Below are positions 17,411 to 25,778 of a stretch of DNA of 37,354 nucleotides, piece by piece. Made by a program: the position numbers and the translations under genes. The stretch comes from JAWPNA01 sp045402695 (GTDB lineage Bacteria > Acidobacteriota > Polarisedimenticolia > JACPZX01 > DASXTC01). Position 1 is the first letter of the stretch. The number at the start of each line of letters is the position of its first letter. The DNA is taken from contig JAWPNA010000307.1 in assembly GCA_045402695.1 (NCBI GenBank), positions 1 through 37,354 on the forward strand, read 5' to 3'. Under the pieces are notes generated by a model. It did no database searches, was not told the DNA's origin, and was given only the letters and a program-made list of their open reading frames with translations.

Positions 17411-18287
17411 GTAGACGATGCGACGCCCTGAGGAACCCCTCGCGGGAGATCCCGAGACGCTCCGGACCGAGCACCGCCAGGAAGGCATCGCGCACGCGAT
17501 CGAGAGCCTCGATGCGGGTCCACTCTCCGTATCCTGCCCGCACGAGCAGATCCGGGAAGCTCATGCCCGCCACCGCCAGGCGCCTGCGGGTGCGTGAGCC
17601 GTCCTTCGATCCATCACCGATCAGATAGTGATCGAGGATCACGAAGCTCGCCGCCTCCTCGAGCCTGCGCGCGAAGCCGGAGACATCGGCGATCGGCCAC
17701 AGCGGCGAGACCACCGCGGCTGTCTCGACTCCCCGCGCGCGCAGCCGGGCCAGCGCCGCGATCCTCTCCGCCACCGGATAGGCATGATGAGGAAAGAGCG
17801 GGCCCAGGCTCTCGCGGTCGGTCTCGATGCTCACCTGCACCGACAGCGGAAAGGTCGAGGACAGCTCCGCGATCAGGTCTTCGTCCCACAAGACATTGGG
17901 CGTGTGCGTCTGCAGCGTCAGCAGATCGGGCGGCAGATCCCGCATCGCTTCCAGGATCCCCCGCGTGATCCGGTACTTCCGCTCCTGCGGGACGTAAGGG
18001 TCGGTGACGCTGCACATGAAGACGCGCATGGCCGGATGCGCGCCCGAACGGATCCTGCGGTGGTCCGCGGCGTAGGCCGAAGGAGCATTCATCTTCACAT
18101 CCAGGTAGCGGCCCCAGGCGCGCGTCTCGCCGTGGGAGCGGACGATCTCGGGGGCGTAGTCGGGCAGCCCGCACAACGTGCTTCCGAACGAGCAGCCGTG
18201 GTACGGGTTGATCGTGTGCGTGAAGCCCGCCAGGTAGCCGCCCGTCTTGTTGATGATCGAACGACAGGTCACCTCGCGGATGTCCAT
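17397..18287 (-). CDS. SplB-like radical SAM family protein with incomplete cluster motif
   Basis: A 296-residue protein resembling the spore-photoproduct-lyase/Rv2578c-like radical SAM family: start MDIREVTCRSI, then INPYHGCSFG, a central barrel with MCSVTDPYVPQE, LLTLQTHTPN and VSIETDRES, and the C-terminal IADVSGFARRL and YLIGDGSKDGSRT. Canonical members use C-x3-C-x2-C for the 4Fe-4S cluster. Here only Cys32 and Cys39 appear (GCSFGSTLCGLPDY); the middle position is Ser36. A related subgroup, from memory, has C-x6-C-x3-C, and against that pattern the last Cys is Asp43. It may be inactive or use another ligand. The ATG at 18287 is taken because it starts at the family motif; it is 62 bases from the divergent GST-like gene. 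Confidence 0.8.
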   Translation of the reverse strand: MDIREVTCRSIINKTGGYLAGFTHTINPYHGCSFGSTLCGLPDYAPEIVRSHGETRAWGRYLDVKMNAPSAYAADHRRIRSGAHPAMRVFMCSVTDPYVPQERKYRITRGILEAMRDLPPDLLTLQTHTPNVLWDEDLIAELSSTFPLSVQVSIETDRESLGPLFPHHAYPVAERIAALARLRARGVETAAVVSPLWPIADVSGFARRLEEAASFVILDHYLIGDGSKDGSRTRRRLAVAGMSFPDLLVRAGYGEWTRIEALDRVRDAFLAVLGPERLGISREGFLRASHRLLIGR

Positions 18288-18349
18288 GGTGTATGATGCC
18301 CGCTCTCCGGAACGGACCGGGCCGGCCCATTCAGCCGTCAGGAGCAACG

Positions 18350-18964
18350 ATGATTCGTCTCTACCGATTCCCGCATTCGACCAACGTCGAGCGCGTGGCG
18401 CTCGCGCTCGCGCACAAGCAGCTCGAGGTGGAGTCGGTCGTCATCGATCCGGCCGACCGCACCCCGGTGCACAAGGTCAGCGGCCAGGACCTGGTCCCGG
18501 TGATCGAGGACGGCGGCCGCGTGATCTGCGACTCGATGGCAATCGTGCGCTATCTGGAGGCGCGCTATCCGGGCAACCCGCTCTACCCGAAAGATCCCGC
18601 CCGCCGCGCCGAGATGCTGGTCTTCATTGACTGGTTCAACCGCGTCTGGAAGAGGCCACCCAACGACATCGAGGCCGAGATGGGCAACCCGCAGCCGGAC
18701 CGCGCCCGGATCGAGAGGCACGGTCGTGCGATGGCCGAGGCATTGGACCTCTTCGAGGAGATGCTGTCCGGAAGGGACTATCTGATGGGGGAGTTCTCGG
18801 CCGCCGACTGCGCGGCGTTCCCCTTCCTCAAGTACTCGGTGATCCGCGACGACTCGGACCCGTACTTGTTTCACAAGATCCTGGTGGACTTTCAGCCGCT
18901 GGGCGCCAACCACCCGCGCCTCGCCGAATGGATCCGCCGGGTCGATCGCCGTCCGCGTGCCTGA
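18350..18964 (+). CDS. Glutathione S-transferase-like protein
   Basis: A 204-residue protein with an N-terminal thioredoxin-like domain (MIRLYRFPHSTNVERVALAL; then DLVPVIEDGG and DSMAIVRYLE, the cis-Pro and Ser/glutathione-site motifs) and a C-terminal all-helical domain (about 85-204) including FSAADCAAFPFLKY. The ATG at 18350 has GGAG five bases ahead, which fixes the start; an upstream ATG in the same frame is not needed. Whether it uses glutathione or another thiol is not clear. It is cytoplasmic and a single gene between divergent and convergent neighbours. Confidence 0.88.
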   Translation: MIRLYRFPHSTNVERVALALAHKQLEVESVVIDPADRTPVHKVSGQDLVPVIEDGGRVICDSMAIVRYLEARYPGNPLYPKDPARRAEMLVFIDWFNRVWKRPPNDIEAEMGNPQPDRARIERHGRAMAEALDLFEEMLSGRDYLMGEFSAADCAAFPFLKYSVIRDDSDPYLFHKILVDFQPLGANHPRLAEWIRRVDRRPRA

Positions 18965-19025
18965 CATGGTTGCGTGCTGCGTGTCTCGAGGCGTCGGAGG
19001 CCCGCGCCGAGCTCGACCCTCCACC

Positions 19026-20078
19026 TCAGGCTCGCCCACCGTCTCCCGCAACGCTCTGGGAGCAGGCGGCGATGGCCGCAAGAGCCGTCCCGATGTCGGC
19101 GCGCGTGATGCCGTGGTGGGTCACGAAGCGGATCCGGGAATCCCCCACCGCGTTGCAGAGGATACCACTTTCTTTGAGCGCCGCCGTGATGGCGTGGTTT
19201 CGCAGGCGCTCCCCGGCCACCTTCACGTAGATGATGTTGGTCGGCACGCGCGGCGTGTCCAGGGAGAGTCCCGGAATCCCGGCGACCCCGGCGGCCAGCT
19301 CGCGCGCGTTGTCGTGATCGTCGCCGAGTCGATCGCGCATCGTCTCGAGCGCCACGATGCCGGCCGCGGCAAGCACCCCCGCCTGGCGCATCCCGCCTCC
19401 GAGTCGTTTGCGCCATCGCCGCGCCTCGGCGATGAACTCGGTCGAGCCGGCCAGCATGGAGCCCACCGGCGCGCAGAGTCCCTTCGAGAGACAGAACATC
19501 ACCGAGTCGAACCCGAAAGCCAGGTCGATCGCGGCGGCGCCGCTGGCCAGCGCTGCGTTGAAGATCCGCGCACCGTCCATGTGCAGTGGGATCCCTCTGC
19601 GGTCCGCCAGCCTCGCGATGGCGCCCAGATCCTCCTTGGGCGTGACGGCGCCGCCCGCCAGGTTGTGGGTGTTCTCCACCACGATGACGCCGGGACGCGT
19701 GAGGCCCGGCAGGTCGAGCCTCAAGGCGCCTTCGATCAGATCCGCCGTGAGGATGCCGTCCTTGGTGGTGACGGGCCTTGGCATGGCGCCCGAGATGACG
19801 GCCATCCCGGCCAGCTCGTACTCGACCACGTGCGCGCGCGCTTCGCAGATCACTTCGGTGCCGCGGCCGGCGTGGACGGCAATGGCTATCTGGTTTCCCA
19901 TGGTTCCCGTCGGGACGAACAGCGCCGCCTCCTTTCCGATCAGATCGGCGGCGATCTCCTGGAGGCGATTGACGCTGGGGTCCTCTCCGTAGACGTCATC
20001 GCCCACCTCCGCCTCGGCCATGGCGCGGCGCATCCGGGGAGTGGGCTGGGTGACGGTGTCGCTTCTGAGGTCGATCAC
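19026..20078 (-). CDS. ltaE: Low-specificity L-threonine aldolase
   Basis: A 350-residue PLP enzyme of fold type I that splits L-threonine or allo-threonine to glycine and acetaldehyde. It has the N-terminal IDLRSDTVTQPTPRMRRAM, the substrate loop GDDVYGEDPSVNRLQ, FVPTGTMGNQ, the PLP-ring Asp in HMDGAR (Asp168) and the Schiff-base lysine in CLSKGL (Lys199). The GTG start at 20078 overlaps the hemW stop (GTGA). It is the last gene of the Bat/hemW run, an unusual location. It ends 61 bases from the convergent GST-like gene; that gap shows no terminator I can recognise. Confidence 0.93.
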   Translation of the reverse strand: MIDLRSDTVTQPTPRMRRAMAEAEVGDDVYGEDPSVNRLQEIAADLIGKEAALFVPTGTMGNQIAIAVHAGRGTEVICEARAHVVEYELAGMAVISGAMPRPVTTKDGILTADLIEGALRLDLPGLTRPGVIVVENTHNLAGGAVTPKEDLGAIARLADRRGIPLHMDGARIFNAALASGAAAIDLAFGFDSVMFCLSKGLCAPVGSMLAGSTEFIAEARRWRKRLGGGMRQAGVLAAAGIVALETMRDRLGDDHDNARELAAGVAGIPGLSLDTPRVPTNIIYVKVAGERLRNHAITAALKESGILCNAVGDSRIRFVTHHGITRADIGTALAAIAACSQSVAGDGGRA

Positions 20079-21286
20079 TGAAGCCTCACGAACACTTCGT
20101 TCGACAGGAGGAGCCCGCGCCGCGTCAGTGCGAGGCGCCCCGCTTCACGCAGCACCAACCCAGCGTTCTCCATGTCGGCGATCTCTCTCGCCAGCTCGCG
20201 GGCAGGATCGTAGCTCCATCGATCGCGAAACTGCGCAAGGTCCACTCCCTCCCTCAATCGCATCTCGAGCACGAGCGCTTCTTTGGCCCTCGCCTGGTCG
20301 GACGGCAGGGTGTAGTCGTGCTCGTCGGCGCGGACCTCTCCCTCGCGCGCCCAGCGGCTCCATCGCGCCATGTCCGCGGGCCTGGCGTAGCGCCGCCGGG
20401 CGAGGTACGAGTGGGCCGAGGGTCCCACGCCCAGATACGGGTGCGAGCGCCAGTATTTGAGGTTGTGCCGCGACACGCGAGAGGGAAGGCAGAAGTTGGA
20501 GATCTCGTAGTGCAGATACCCGGCCGCCCCGAGGCGATCCACCGCGCCGCCGTACATCACAACGATCTCCTCATCGTCCCCCAGGCTCTCCCGCCCTTCG
20601 CGCACGGCGCGCGCGAGGGGTGTGTCCTTGCCGGCGTCGTCGGTCTCGATCAGGTAGATCGACAGATGGTCGGGAGACATCTCCTCGATCACTCGATCGA
20701 GTCCCGACAGAAATCCGCCCGCTGTCTCTCCCGGCAGGCCCGCGATCAGGTCCACGTTGAGGTTCGCGATCCCGGCCTCACGCGCCGCCTTCCCCGACTC
20801 GAGGGCCTGCGCCGCGGTGTAGACACGGCCGCGGGGCCTCAGCACACAGTCGTCGAGCGACTGGACGCCGAGGCTCAACCGGTTCACGCCTCCGGCCAGC
20901 CATGCGGCGGCGCGCTGCGGGGTCACGCTCTCGGGATTGGCCTCGATCGTCACTTCGGCCCCGTCCTCCAGGAGAAAGAGCATCGCGCACTCCTCAACGA
21001 CCCGCGCGATCATCTCCGGAGGGACAAGAGACGGGGTCCCGCCGCCGAAGTAAAGCGTGTCGGCCCGCGGCGGGCCCGCGCCGTTGTCCTGCTTCGCCAG
21101 CCATTGCGCGGAGGCGCGCAGGTCCGCGACCAGGTCATCGAGAAAGCCGCCCGGGGGCGACCCCGCGACTTCGACGAAGAAGTCGCAGTAATCGCAACGC
21201 CGCGAGCAGAACGGGATGTGCAGGTAGATGCCGATTGCGTCGGGGCCGGTCTGCGCTTGGTTGCCCTGCTCCCCTCCGCCCTCCAT
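20075..21286 (-). CDS. hemW: HemW-type radical SAM heme chaperone
   Basis: A 403-residue radical SAM protein of the HemN/HemW family. The cluster motif is intact: C-x3-C-x2-C in PFCSRRCDYCDF (Cys27, 31, 34). Further marks are YFGGGTPSL, EANPES, RLSLGVQS, NVDLIAGLPGET and the C-terminal HemN-type domain (YEISNF, NLKYWRSHPYLGVGPSAHSY). HemW members bind heme and hand it to respiratory proteins, unlike HemN, which decarboxylates coproporphyrinogen; length and motifs favour HemW. The first ATG overlaps the batE-like stop by one base (TGATG). It is coupled to ltaE downstream. Confidence 0.9.
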   Translation of the reverse strand: MEGGGEQGNQAQTGPDAIGIYLHIPFCSRRCDYCDFFVEVAGSPPGGFLDDLVADLRASAQWLAKQDNGAGPPRADTLYFGGGTPSLVPPEMIARVVEECAMLFLLEDGAEVTIEANPESVTPQRAAAWLAGGVNRLSLGVQSLDDCVLRPRGRVYTAAQALESGKAAREAGIANLNVDLIAGLPGETAGGFLSGLDRVIEEMSPDHLSIYLIETDDAGKDTPLARAVREGRESLGDDEEIVVMYGGAVDRLGAAGYLHYEISNFCLPSRVSRHNLKYWRSHPYLGVGPSAHSYLARRRYARPADMARWSRWAREGEVRADEHDYTLPSDQARAKEALVLEMRLREGVDLAQFRDRWSYDPARELAREIADMENAGLVLREAGRLALTRRGLLLSNEVFVRLQ

Positions 21287-22089
21287 CAGATCACGCCGAG
21301 GGAGGAGGCAGACATCCAGCCGTTCAGGCCGTTGTCGAGGCTGACCTGCATCCAGGACCCCTGCCGGCTCCTGACCCTGACCTTCAACCCTTCGTGAACC
21401 GTGAAGAGCGTCGTGTTCTCCTCGCCGGGGCCGCTGCGCACGTCCACGCGCTCATCAAGTACGATCCCTTCCGACAGCGTGGCCGCGCGGTACAGTTTGG
21501 TCGAAAAGATCGCCCCTTCGGCCAGCACCGGCAGCGCCACGACCGCCATCCCCCAGACGACGGCATAGCGGACCCGCCGCGAGCGCGAGGCGAGGCGCAC
21601 CGCAGCCAGGGCGCCGAGCGCCACCCAGGCCAGGGCGAAGGCGGCCGCATCCTGATCGATGCTGGTGAGCGCCAGAAGGCGCTCCACGAAGAAGGACGTG
21701 GTCTGCGCTCCCACCTCGGCCGACTTGTCGGCGGTCAGGCTCACGAGGTACGACAGGTTGGCCTGGATGTCGGGGTCGCGCGTGTCGAGCCGCGCCGCCT
21801 TCTCGTACTCCAGGATGGCCGGCCCGAGTCGTCCCGCCTTGAACAAGGCCCCGCCGAGGTTGTAGTGCACCGCCGCAGTGGAGATCCCCATATTGAGGAG
21901 CTGCCGGTATTGCCGCGCGGCCTCGTCATACGTGCCCGCCGCGTAGAGCTCGTTTCCCGCGGAGAACAACGACGCCGCCTCCTGCTGAGGTGACGCAGCC
22001 GCCGGAGCGCCGATCGAGGAGATGCAGAGCGCCGCGGCCAGCGCCACCCCGGAGGGGGCGACCCTCACGCGCACGCGCGGCCTGCTCAC
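21286..22089 (-). CDS. batE: BatE-like TPR, membrane and SH3-type domain protein
   Basis: A 267-residue envelope protein. After a signal or anchor segment (about 14-35) come two TPR-like repeats (LFSAGNELYAAGTYDEAARQ and AVHYNLGGALFKAGRLGPAI), two membrane spans (about 145-165 and 173-190), then a bacterial SH3-type domain (about 205-267; DVRSGPGEENTTLFTVHEGL and GWMSASSLG). This is the normal BatE architecture. The GTG start at 22089 forms a GTGA overlap with the batD stop; an upstream ATG in frame is shadow. The SH3-like part may bind cell wall or a Bat partner. Confidence 0.85.
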   Translation of the reverse strand: MSRPRVRVRVAPSGVALAAALCISSIGAPAAASPQQEAASLFSAGNELYAAGTYDEAARQYRQLLNMGISTAAVHYNLGGALFKAGRLGPAILEYEKAARLDTRDPDIQANLSYLVSLTADKSAEVGAQTTSFFVERLLALTSIDQDAAAFALAWVALGALAAVRLASRSRRVRYAVVWGMAVVALPVLAEGAIFSTKLYRAATLSEGIVLDERVDVRSGPGEENTTLFTVHEGLKVRVRSRQGSWMQVSLDNGLNGWMSASSLGVI

Positions 22090-23981
22090 GCCGCTCCTCG
22101 CGTTCGGATCTGGCCCTCGAGCAGTCCGATCACCTGCGCCGTGTCGTCCAGCAGGCTCTTCATCTGGTCGAGGCCCGACGCCGTCGGAGCGAACCGCGCA
22201 TAGTCGCAGCTCTGCAGGCACCGGCGCAACCCTTCGCGCGTGCTTTCCTGCACCCCACGCTCCTGGAGCAATGTGTCGATCTCATCCTGCGTGAGTCCCA
22301 AGGCGGACACCTCGAGCTTGTCGGCCAGGTAGCCGGCCAGCGCCCTGGCGATCTCCTGGTGGAACTCACGCGACCGCTCGGGGCTCAGCAGTCCTTTGGC
22401 CTGCTTCAGCCTCCGGCGCGCGAAGGCCGGGGCCCGGCGTCGCCGCACGAGGCCGGCGTTCGCCATGAGGTGCTCGCGGCGCTTCAGGAAAACCAGGAGC
22501 CCCGCGTTGAGCAGGATCGGCGCCGCCACCATCGAGGCGAAGGCATAGGTCCGGTGAAACGGCGCTCCTCCCGCGGAGAGAGAAGAGGCCGGCTTGATAT
22601 AGCGGATGTCACGTCCGATGGCCGTCACTTCGCGCCTCCCGACCGTGGGCTCCCCGCTGATGCTCTGCGTCCCTCCTTCCGCGCGCAGCACGGAGACGGG
22701 CATGGCCTCGCCCGCGATCTCGACGTAGGCCCCCTTGACCGGATCGAAGTACGAGAAGCGGATCGGCGGGATGTCCTGCTGTCCCGATGCCAGCGGAGTG
22801 AGGACGTAGTCCCAGCTCTTCCATCCCGAGAGCTTGTCCTGCCCGACCTCCTTTTTCTCCTCCACTTTCGGGTCGTACTTCTTGTAATCGGGCAGCGGCG
22901 GTAGCGCGGGCTCGCCGGCGGTGCGGATGTTGCCGGTCCCCTTCACCGTGATCTTCAGGCCCAGCGCGTCGTTGACGCGGGCCTCCTTTCGGTCGGTCTT
23001 GACAGTGAGCGCGTAACGCCCGACGGCGCCGCTGAAGGAGGCGGGCCGTCCAGGCTGAGGAAGCGGCTTGACCTTGATCTGGACCGGCGCTGTCTTGCGA
23101 TAGATGGCTCGCGTCGGAGTGAAGAAGAGAGCGTCGAAGGGGTCGCGCGTGCTCACCTTGACGGGCACCTCGAAGACACTCTCCTCGATCGTGAGATCTC
23201 CGGAGGCCGTGGGAAACAGCGCCTTCTTCATCAGCGTGACCTCGAGGAAGTTTTTCCCACGCAGAGAGATGCGCTTCATCGTGGCCCTGGGTTCGAACGG
23301 GATCTCCTCGACCCAGAAACCCGTGTACGACGGAAGGCGCTGAGGAGACGGCAGCGCGGCCAGGTCGAGCTGCGTGTAGATCTTGTACGTGAGAAGGACC
23401 TGCTCTCCGATCCAGGCCTCGCTCTTGTCCGCCTGCGATTCGACGATCACCTCGCCGGCCAGTGTCTCGGGCGCCTCTGGGCTGCCGCGGTCCTGCCCGC
23501 GCCCCCCGCCCCTCGCCCCGCGGTCGGTCCCTTCCACCACCTCCACCGTGATCGGATCGGTCTGGCGCGAGCGGCCTCCCAGCCGCACGGAGATCGTCGG
23601 GATCGTGAGCGTGCCTCTGCGGCGCGGCAGCAGGACGTAGGAGAACTGCTTGGCCACCGTGCGTGTGGCCTTGCCTCCCGTCCAGATCATCTGCGTGGAG
23701 GTGCTGATGCTGGGGCCCGCGGCGATCGTGAAGTCCGCCAGCCCGGAGAGATCGGGCTCCTCTACGTTGCCCGGGTTGCCGCCCCTCACCTCGACCGTGA
23801 GCGTCACCGTGTCCCCTTCGCCGATCCGCGCGGCGTTCACCCTCGAGGTCACCTTTGCGTCGTCGCCCTGGGGGGACTGAGGGGACTGGGCCGACTGGGC
23901 GCGCGGGAGCTGCACCGCCGCCGCGCACATCAGCAGCGCGATGGCCGGCCACGATCGGGGCCGCCTCGCCGCGGACATCAT
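22086..23981 (-). CDS. batD: BatD-like exported protein
   Basis: A 631-residue protein with an N-terminal signal peptide (WPAIALLMCAAAVQLPRAQS) and tandem Ig-like beta domains (about 45-450), starting VTSRVNAARIGEGDTVTLTV and including KQFSYVLLPRRRGTLTIPTI. A membrane span follows at about 480-500 (FASMVAAPILLNAGLLVFL), then a basic helical cytoplasmic tail. This matches BatD of aerotolerance operons. The ATG at 23981 overlaps the previous stop (TGATG); the open frame runs on upstream over the Q-rich end of batBC but carries no family features. The tail includes LGLTQDEIDTLLQERGV. Confidence 0.88.
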   Translation of the reverse strand: MMSAARRPRSWPAIALLMCAAAVQLPRAQSAQSPQSPQGDDAKVTSRVNAARIGEGDTVTLTVEVRGGNPGNVEEPDLSGLADFTIAAGPSISTSTQMIWTGGKATRTVAKQFSYVLLPRRRGTLTIPTISVRLGGRSRQTDPITVEVVEGTDRGARGGGRGQDRGSPEAPETLAGEVIVESQADKSEAWIGEQVLLTYKIYTQLDLAALPSPQRLPSYTGFWVEEIPFEPRATMKRISLRGKNFLEVTLMKKALFPTASGDLTIEESVFEVPVKVSTRDPFDALFFTPTRAIYRKTAPVQIKVKPLPQPGRPASFSGAVGRYALTVKTDRKEARVNDALGLKITVKGTGNIRTAGEPALPPLPDYKKYDPKVEEKKEVGQDKLSGWKSWDYVLTPLASGQQDIPPIRFSYFDPVKGAYVEIAGEAMPVSVLRAEGGTQSISGEPTVGRREVTAIGRDIRYIKPASSLSAGGAPFHRTYAFASMVAAPILLNAGLLVFLKRREHLMANAGLVRRRRAPAFARRRLKQAKGLLSPERSREFHQEIARALAGYLADKLEVSALGLTQDEIDTLLQERGVQESTREGLRRCLQSCDYARFAPTASGLDQMKSLLDDTAQVIGLLEGQIRTRGAA

Positions 23982-25744
23982 CACCAGTCCTTCTCGGGCC
24001 GTCTGTCGGGCGGCGGGACCTTGAGGTGATCCTTGGGCGGGCGATCCTGCTCCTTCATGGCGTCGAGAATCCTCGCCGCCTCCTCGCGGGAAAGCTTCTC
24101 CTTCTCGCCGGCGGCTGGTTTCTGATCCCGCGGCGGCTCCTGGGGGCGGCCGGCGTCTTTCTGCTGCTGGTTCTGCTGTTCCTCCTTCTGCTGGTCCTGC
24201 TGGTCCTGCTGGTCCTGTTTTTCGTCCTGCTGCTGGCTCTGGTCCTGCTTCTGCTGTTGCTGCTGCTTTTCCTGCCGCATGTTGCGAAGTGCCAGCTCGA
24301 GGTTCGTCTTCGCGTCCTTGTCGGTCGGGTTCATCCGCAGCGCCTCCTGGTAGTTGCGGATCGCCTCCGGCCAGTTCTTTCGCGAGAAGTGCGCGTTGCC
24401 CGCGTTGTAGCGCGCCCACTCGGCCAGATCGCGCTCCTTCGCGGAGAATGCCTGACGATACTCGTCGTACGCTTTCTCGAACTCGCCCTGCTTGAAGAGG
24501 GCGTTGCCGACGTTGTAGTGGATCACCTGCGAGTCGGGCGCGAGCTTCTGCGCGCGGCGGTACGCCTCGAGGGCCTCGGCCAGATGTCCTTCCTGGTAGA
24601 GGCGGTTGCCCTCCGCCACGAGCCCCGCGGGGGCCTCCGCTCGCGCCTGCGTCCCGGCCATCATCGACGTGAAGGCGGCGGCCGCGGCGATCACCAGCGA
24701 CGCCGCGCGCGCCTGCGTCCCGGCCCTCGCCTCCCGCCTCACCCGACGCCGGGCGCTGAGCAGCGAATCGGCCAGCAGGGCCGCCACCCCGATCGCCAGA
24801 GGCACCTGGTACCGTTCCTCGTACTGCGTCATCAGTTTCGCCTGCATCTCCTTCTTGTCCATGCCCGAGATCGCCTCGGCCACCCGGTCCAGCTCGGTCT
24901 CGGCCGCCGTGGCCGGATTGTAGCTCCCGCCCGTGATCTGCGCGATGCGCGCCAGAAGCGTCTCGTCGAGGCGGGTGGTCACCACGCGGCCCGACGAGTC
25001 CTTCTTGTACTCCACGATCTGGCCGTCGCGGTCGCGCATGGGGATCGGATCCCCGGAGGGAGTGCCGGTCCCGATCGTGTGGATCACGAGGCCCGACGCC
25101 GCGGCCTCACCGGCCACCCGTTCCACCTCGTCGGGGTCCACCTGCTCCTCGCCGTCGCTGAACAGCACCACGACCTTGAACTTGCGTTCCTCGGAGCCGA
25201 AGGTGCGGAGGGCCGACTTCATCGCCTCACCCAGCGACGTGCCCGGGTACGAGATCATGTCGGGGGTCAGAGAGTCGAGAAAGATCCTCACCGCGTTGTA
25301 GTCGAGCGTGAGAGGGCACAGCACGCCGCCCGATCCGGCGAAGGCGAGCAGCCCCACGCGATCCCCCTTCAGGCGGTCGAGCAGCCGCGATGCCTCCTCC
25401 CGGGCCTTGCCCAGACGGCTCGGCTTGAGGTCCTCCGCCATCATGCTCTCCGAAATGTCGATCGCCACCAGCACGTCCACTCCCTTGCGCGCCACCTGCT
25501 CGAGGGTGCTGCCCCACTGCGGGCGGGCGGCCGCCGCCAGGATGAAGGCCGCGGCCACCAGCAGTACGATCGATTTGATCACCAGCTTCTCGAACCGCGC
25601 GGACTGCACGAGGCGCGACAGGAGCGGCTCGTCCGCAAACGCCGCCAGCGCGCGACGCCGCCGCGCCAGCCCCGCGGCGAGCCAGATCCCCAGCAGAGGG
25701 ACGAGCAGCAGCGCCCACAGCAATGAAGGGTTGCCGAACCGCAT
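23981..25744 (-). CDS. batB: Fused BatB (VWA) and BatC (TPR) protein
   Basis: A 587-residue protein. Residues 1-335 are BatB: two N-terminal membrane spans (about 8-26 and 57-73), a VWA domain with MIDAS DISES (Asp96, Ser98, Ser100) and a third span near 318-335. Residues 370-475 are BatC-like TPRs (GLVAEGNRLYQEGHLAEALE, VIHYNVGNALFKQGEFEKAY, YNAGNAHFSRKNWPEAIRNY). Then comes a very polar Gln/Lys/Asp stretch (about 480-540) and a charged end. The junction (about 345-362) holds a hydrophobic AASLVIAAAAAF that looks like a leftover BatC signal peptide, flanked by AGTQARA twice. BatB and BatC are usually separate genes. The VWA domain binds metal and partner proteins. It lies 34 bases after batA and overlaps batD. 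Confidence 0.88.
   Translation of the reverse strand: MRFGNPSLLWALLLVPLLGIWLAAGLARRRRALAAFADEPLLSRLVQSARFEKLVIKSIVLLVAAAFILAAAARPQWGSTLEQVARKGVDVLVAIDISESMMAEDLKPSRLGKAREEASRLLDRLKGDRVGLLAFAGSGGVLCPLTLDYNAVRIFLDSLTPDMISYPGTSLGEAMKSALRTFGSEERKFKVVVLFSDGEEQVDPDEVERVAGEAAASGLVIHTIGTGTPSGDPIPMRDRDGQIVEYKKDSSGRVVTTRLDETLLARIAQITGGSYNPATAAETELDRVAEAISGMDKKEMQAKLMTQYEERYQVPLAIGVAALLADSLLSARRRVRREARAGTQARAASLVIAAAAAFTSMMAGTQARAEAPAGLVAEGNRLYQEGHLAEALEAYRRAQKLAPDSQVIHYNVGNALFKQGEFEKAYDEYRQAFSAKERDLAEWARYNAGNAHFSRKNWPEAIRNYQEALRMNPTDKDAKTNLELALRNMRQEKQQQQQKQDQSQQQDEKQDQQDQQDQQKEEQQNQQQKDAGRPQEPPRDQKPAAGEKEKLSREEAARILDAMKEQDRPPKDHLKVPPPDRRPEKDW
24642..24725. repeat. Short direct repeat at the BatB-BatC junction
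   Basis: An 18-bp sequence (CGCGCCTGCGTCCCGGCC) occurs at 24642-24659 and again at 24708-24725, 66 bases apart and in the same reading frame. It encodes AGTQARA twice, on each side of the hydrophobic segment joining the VWA and TPR parts. It may be a scar of the gene fusion or simple slippage. Confidence 0.6.
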
Positions 25745-25778
25745 CAGCGGCGCCTCCCCCAGCCTTGTCCTTTTTCTC

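Noticed and set aside
24160..24280. Trinucleotide-like CTG/TCC repeat as a tandem repeat array or CRISPR
   Set aside because: It encodes the Gln/Lys/Asp linker of the fused Bat protein; units are irregular and in frame.
23855..25726. A 623-codon plus-strand open frame opposite batBC and batD
   Set aside because: Leu-rich runs arise from the complement of the Gln/Lys-rich linker; the minus strand has VWA and TPR domains.
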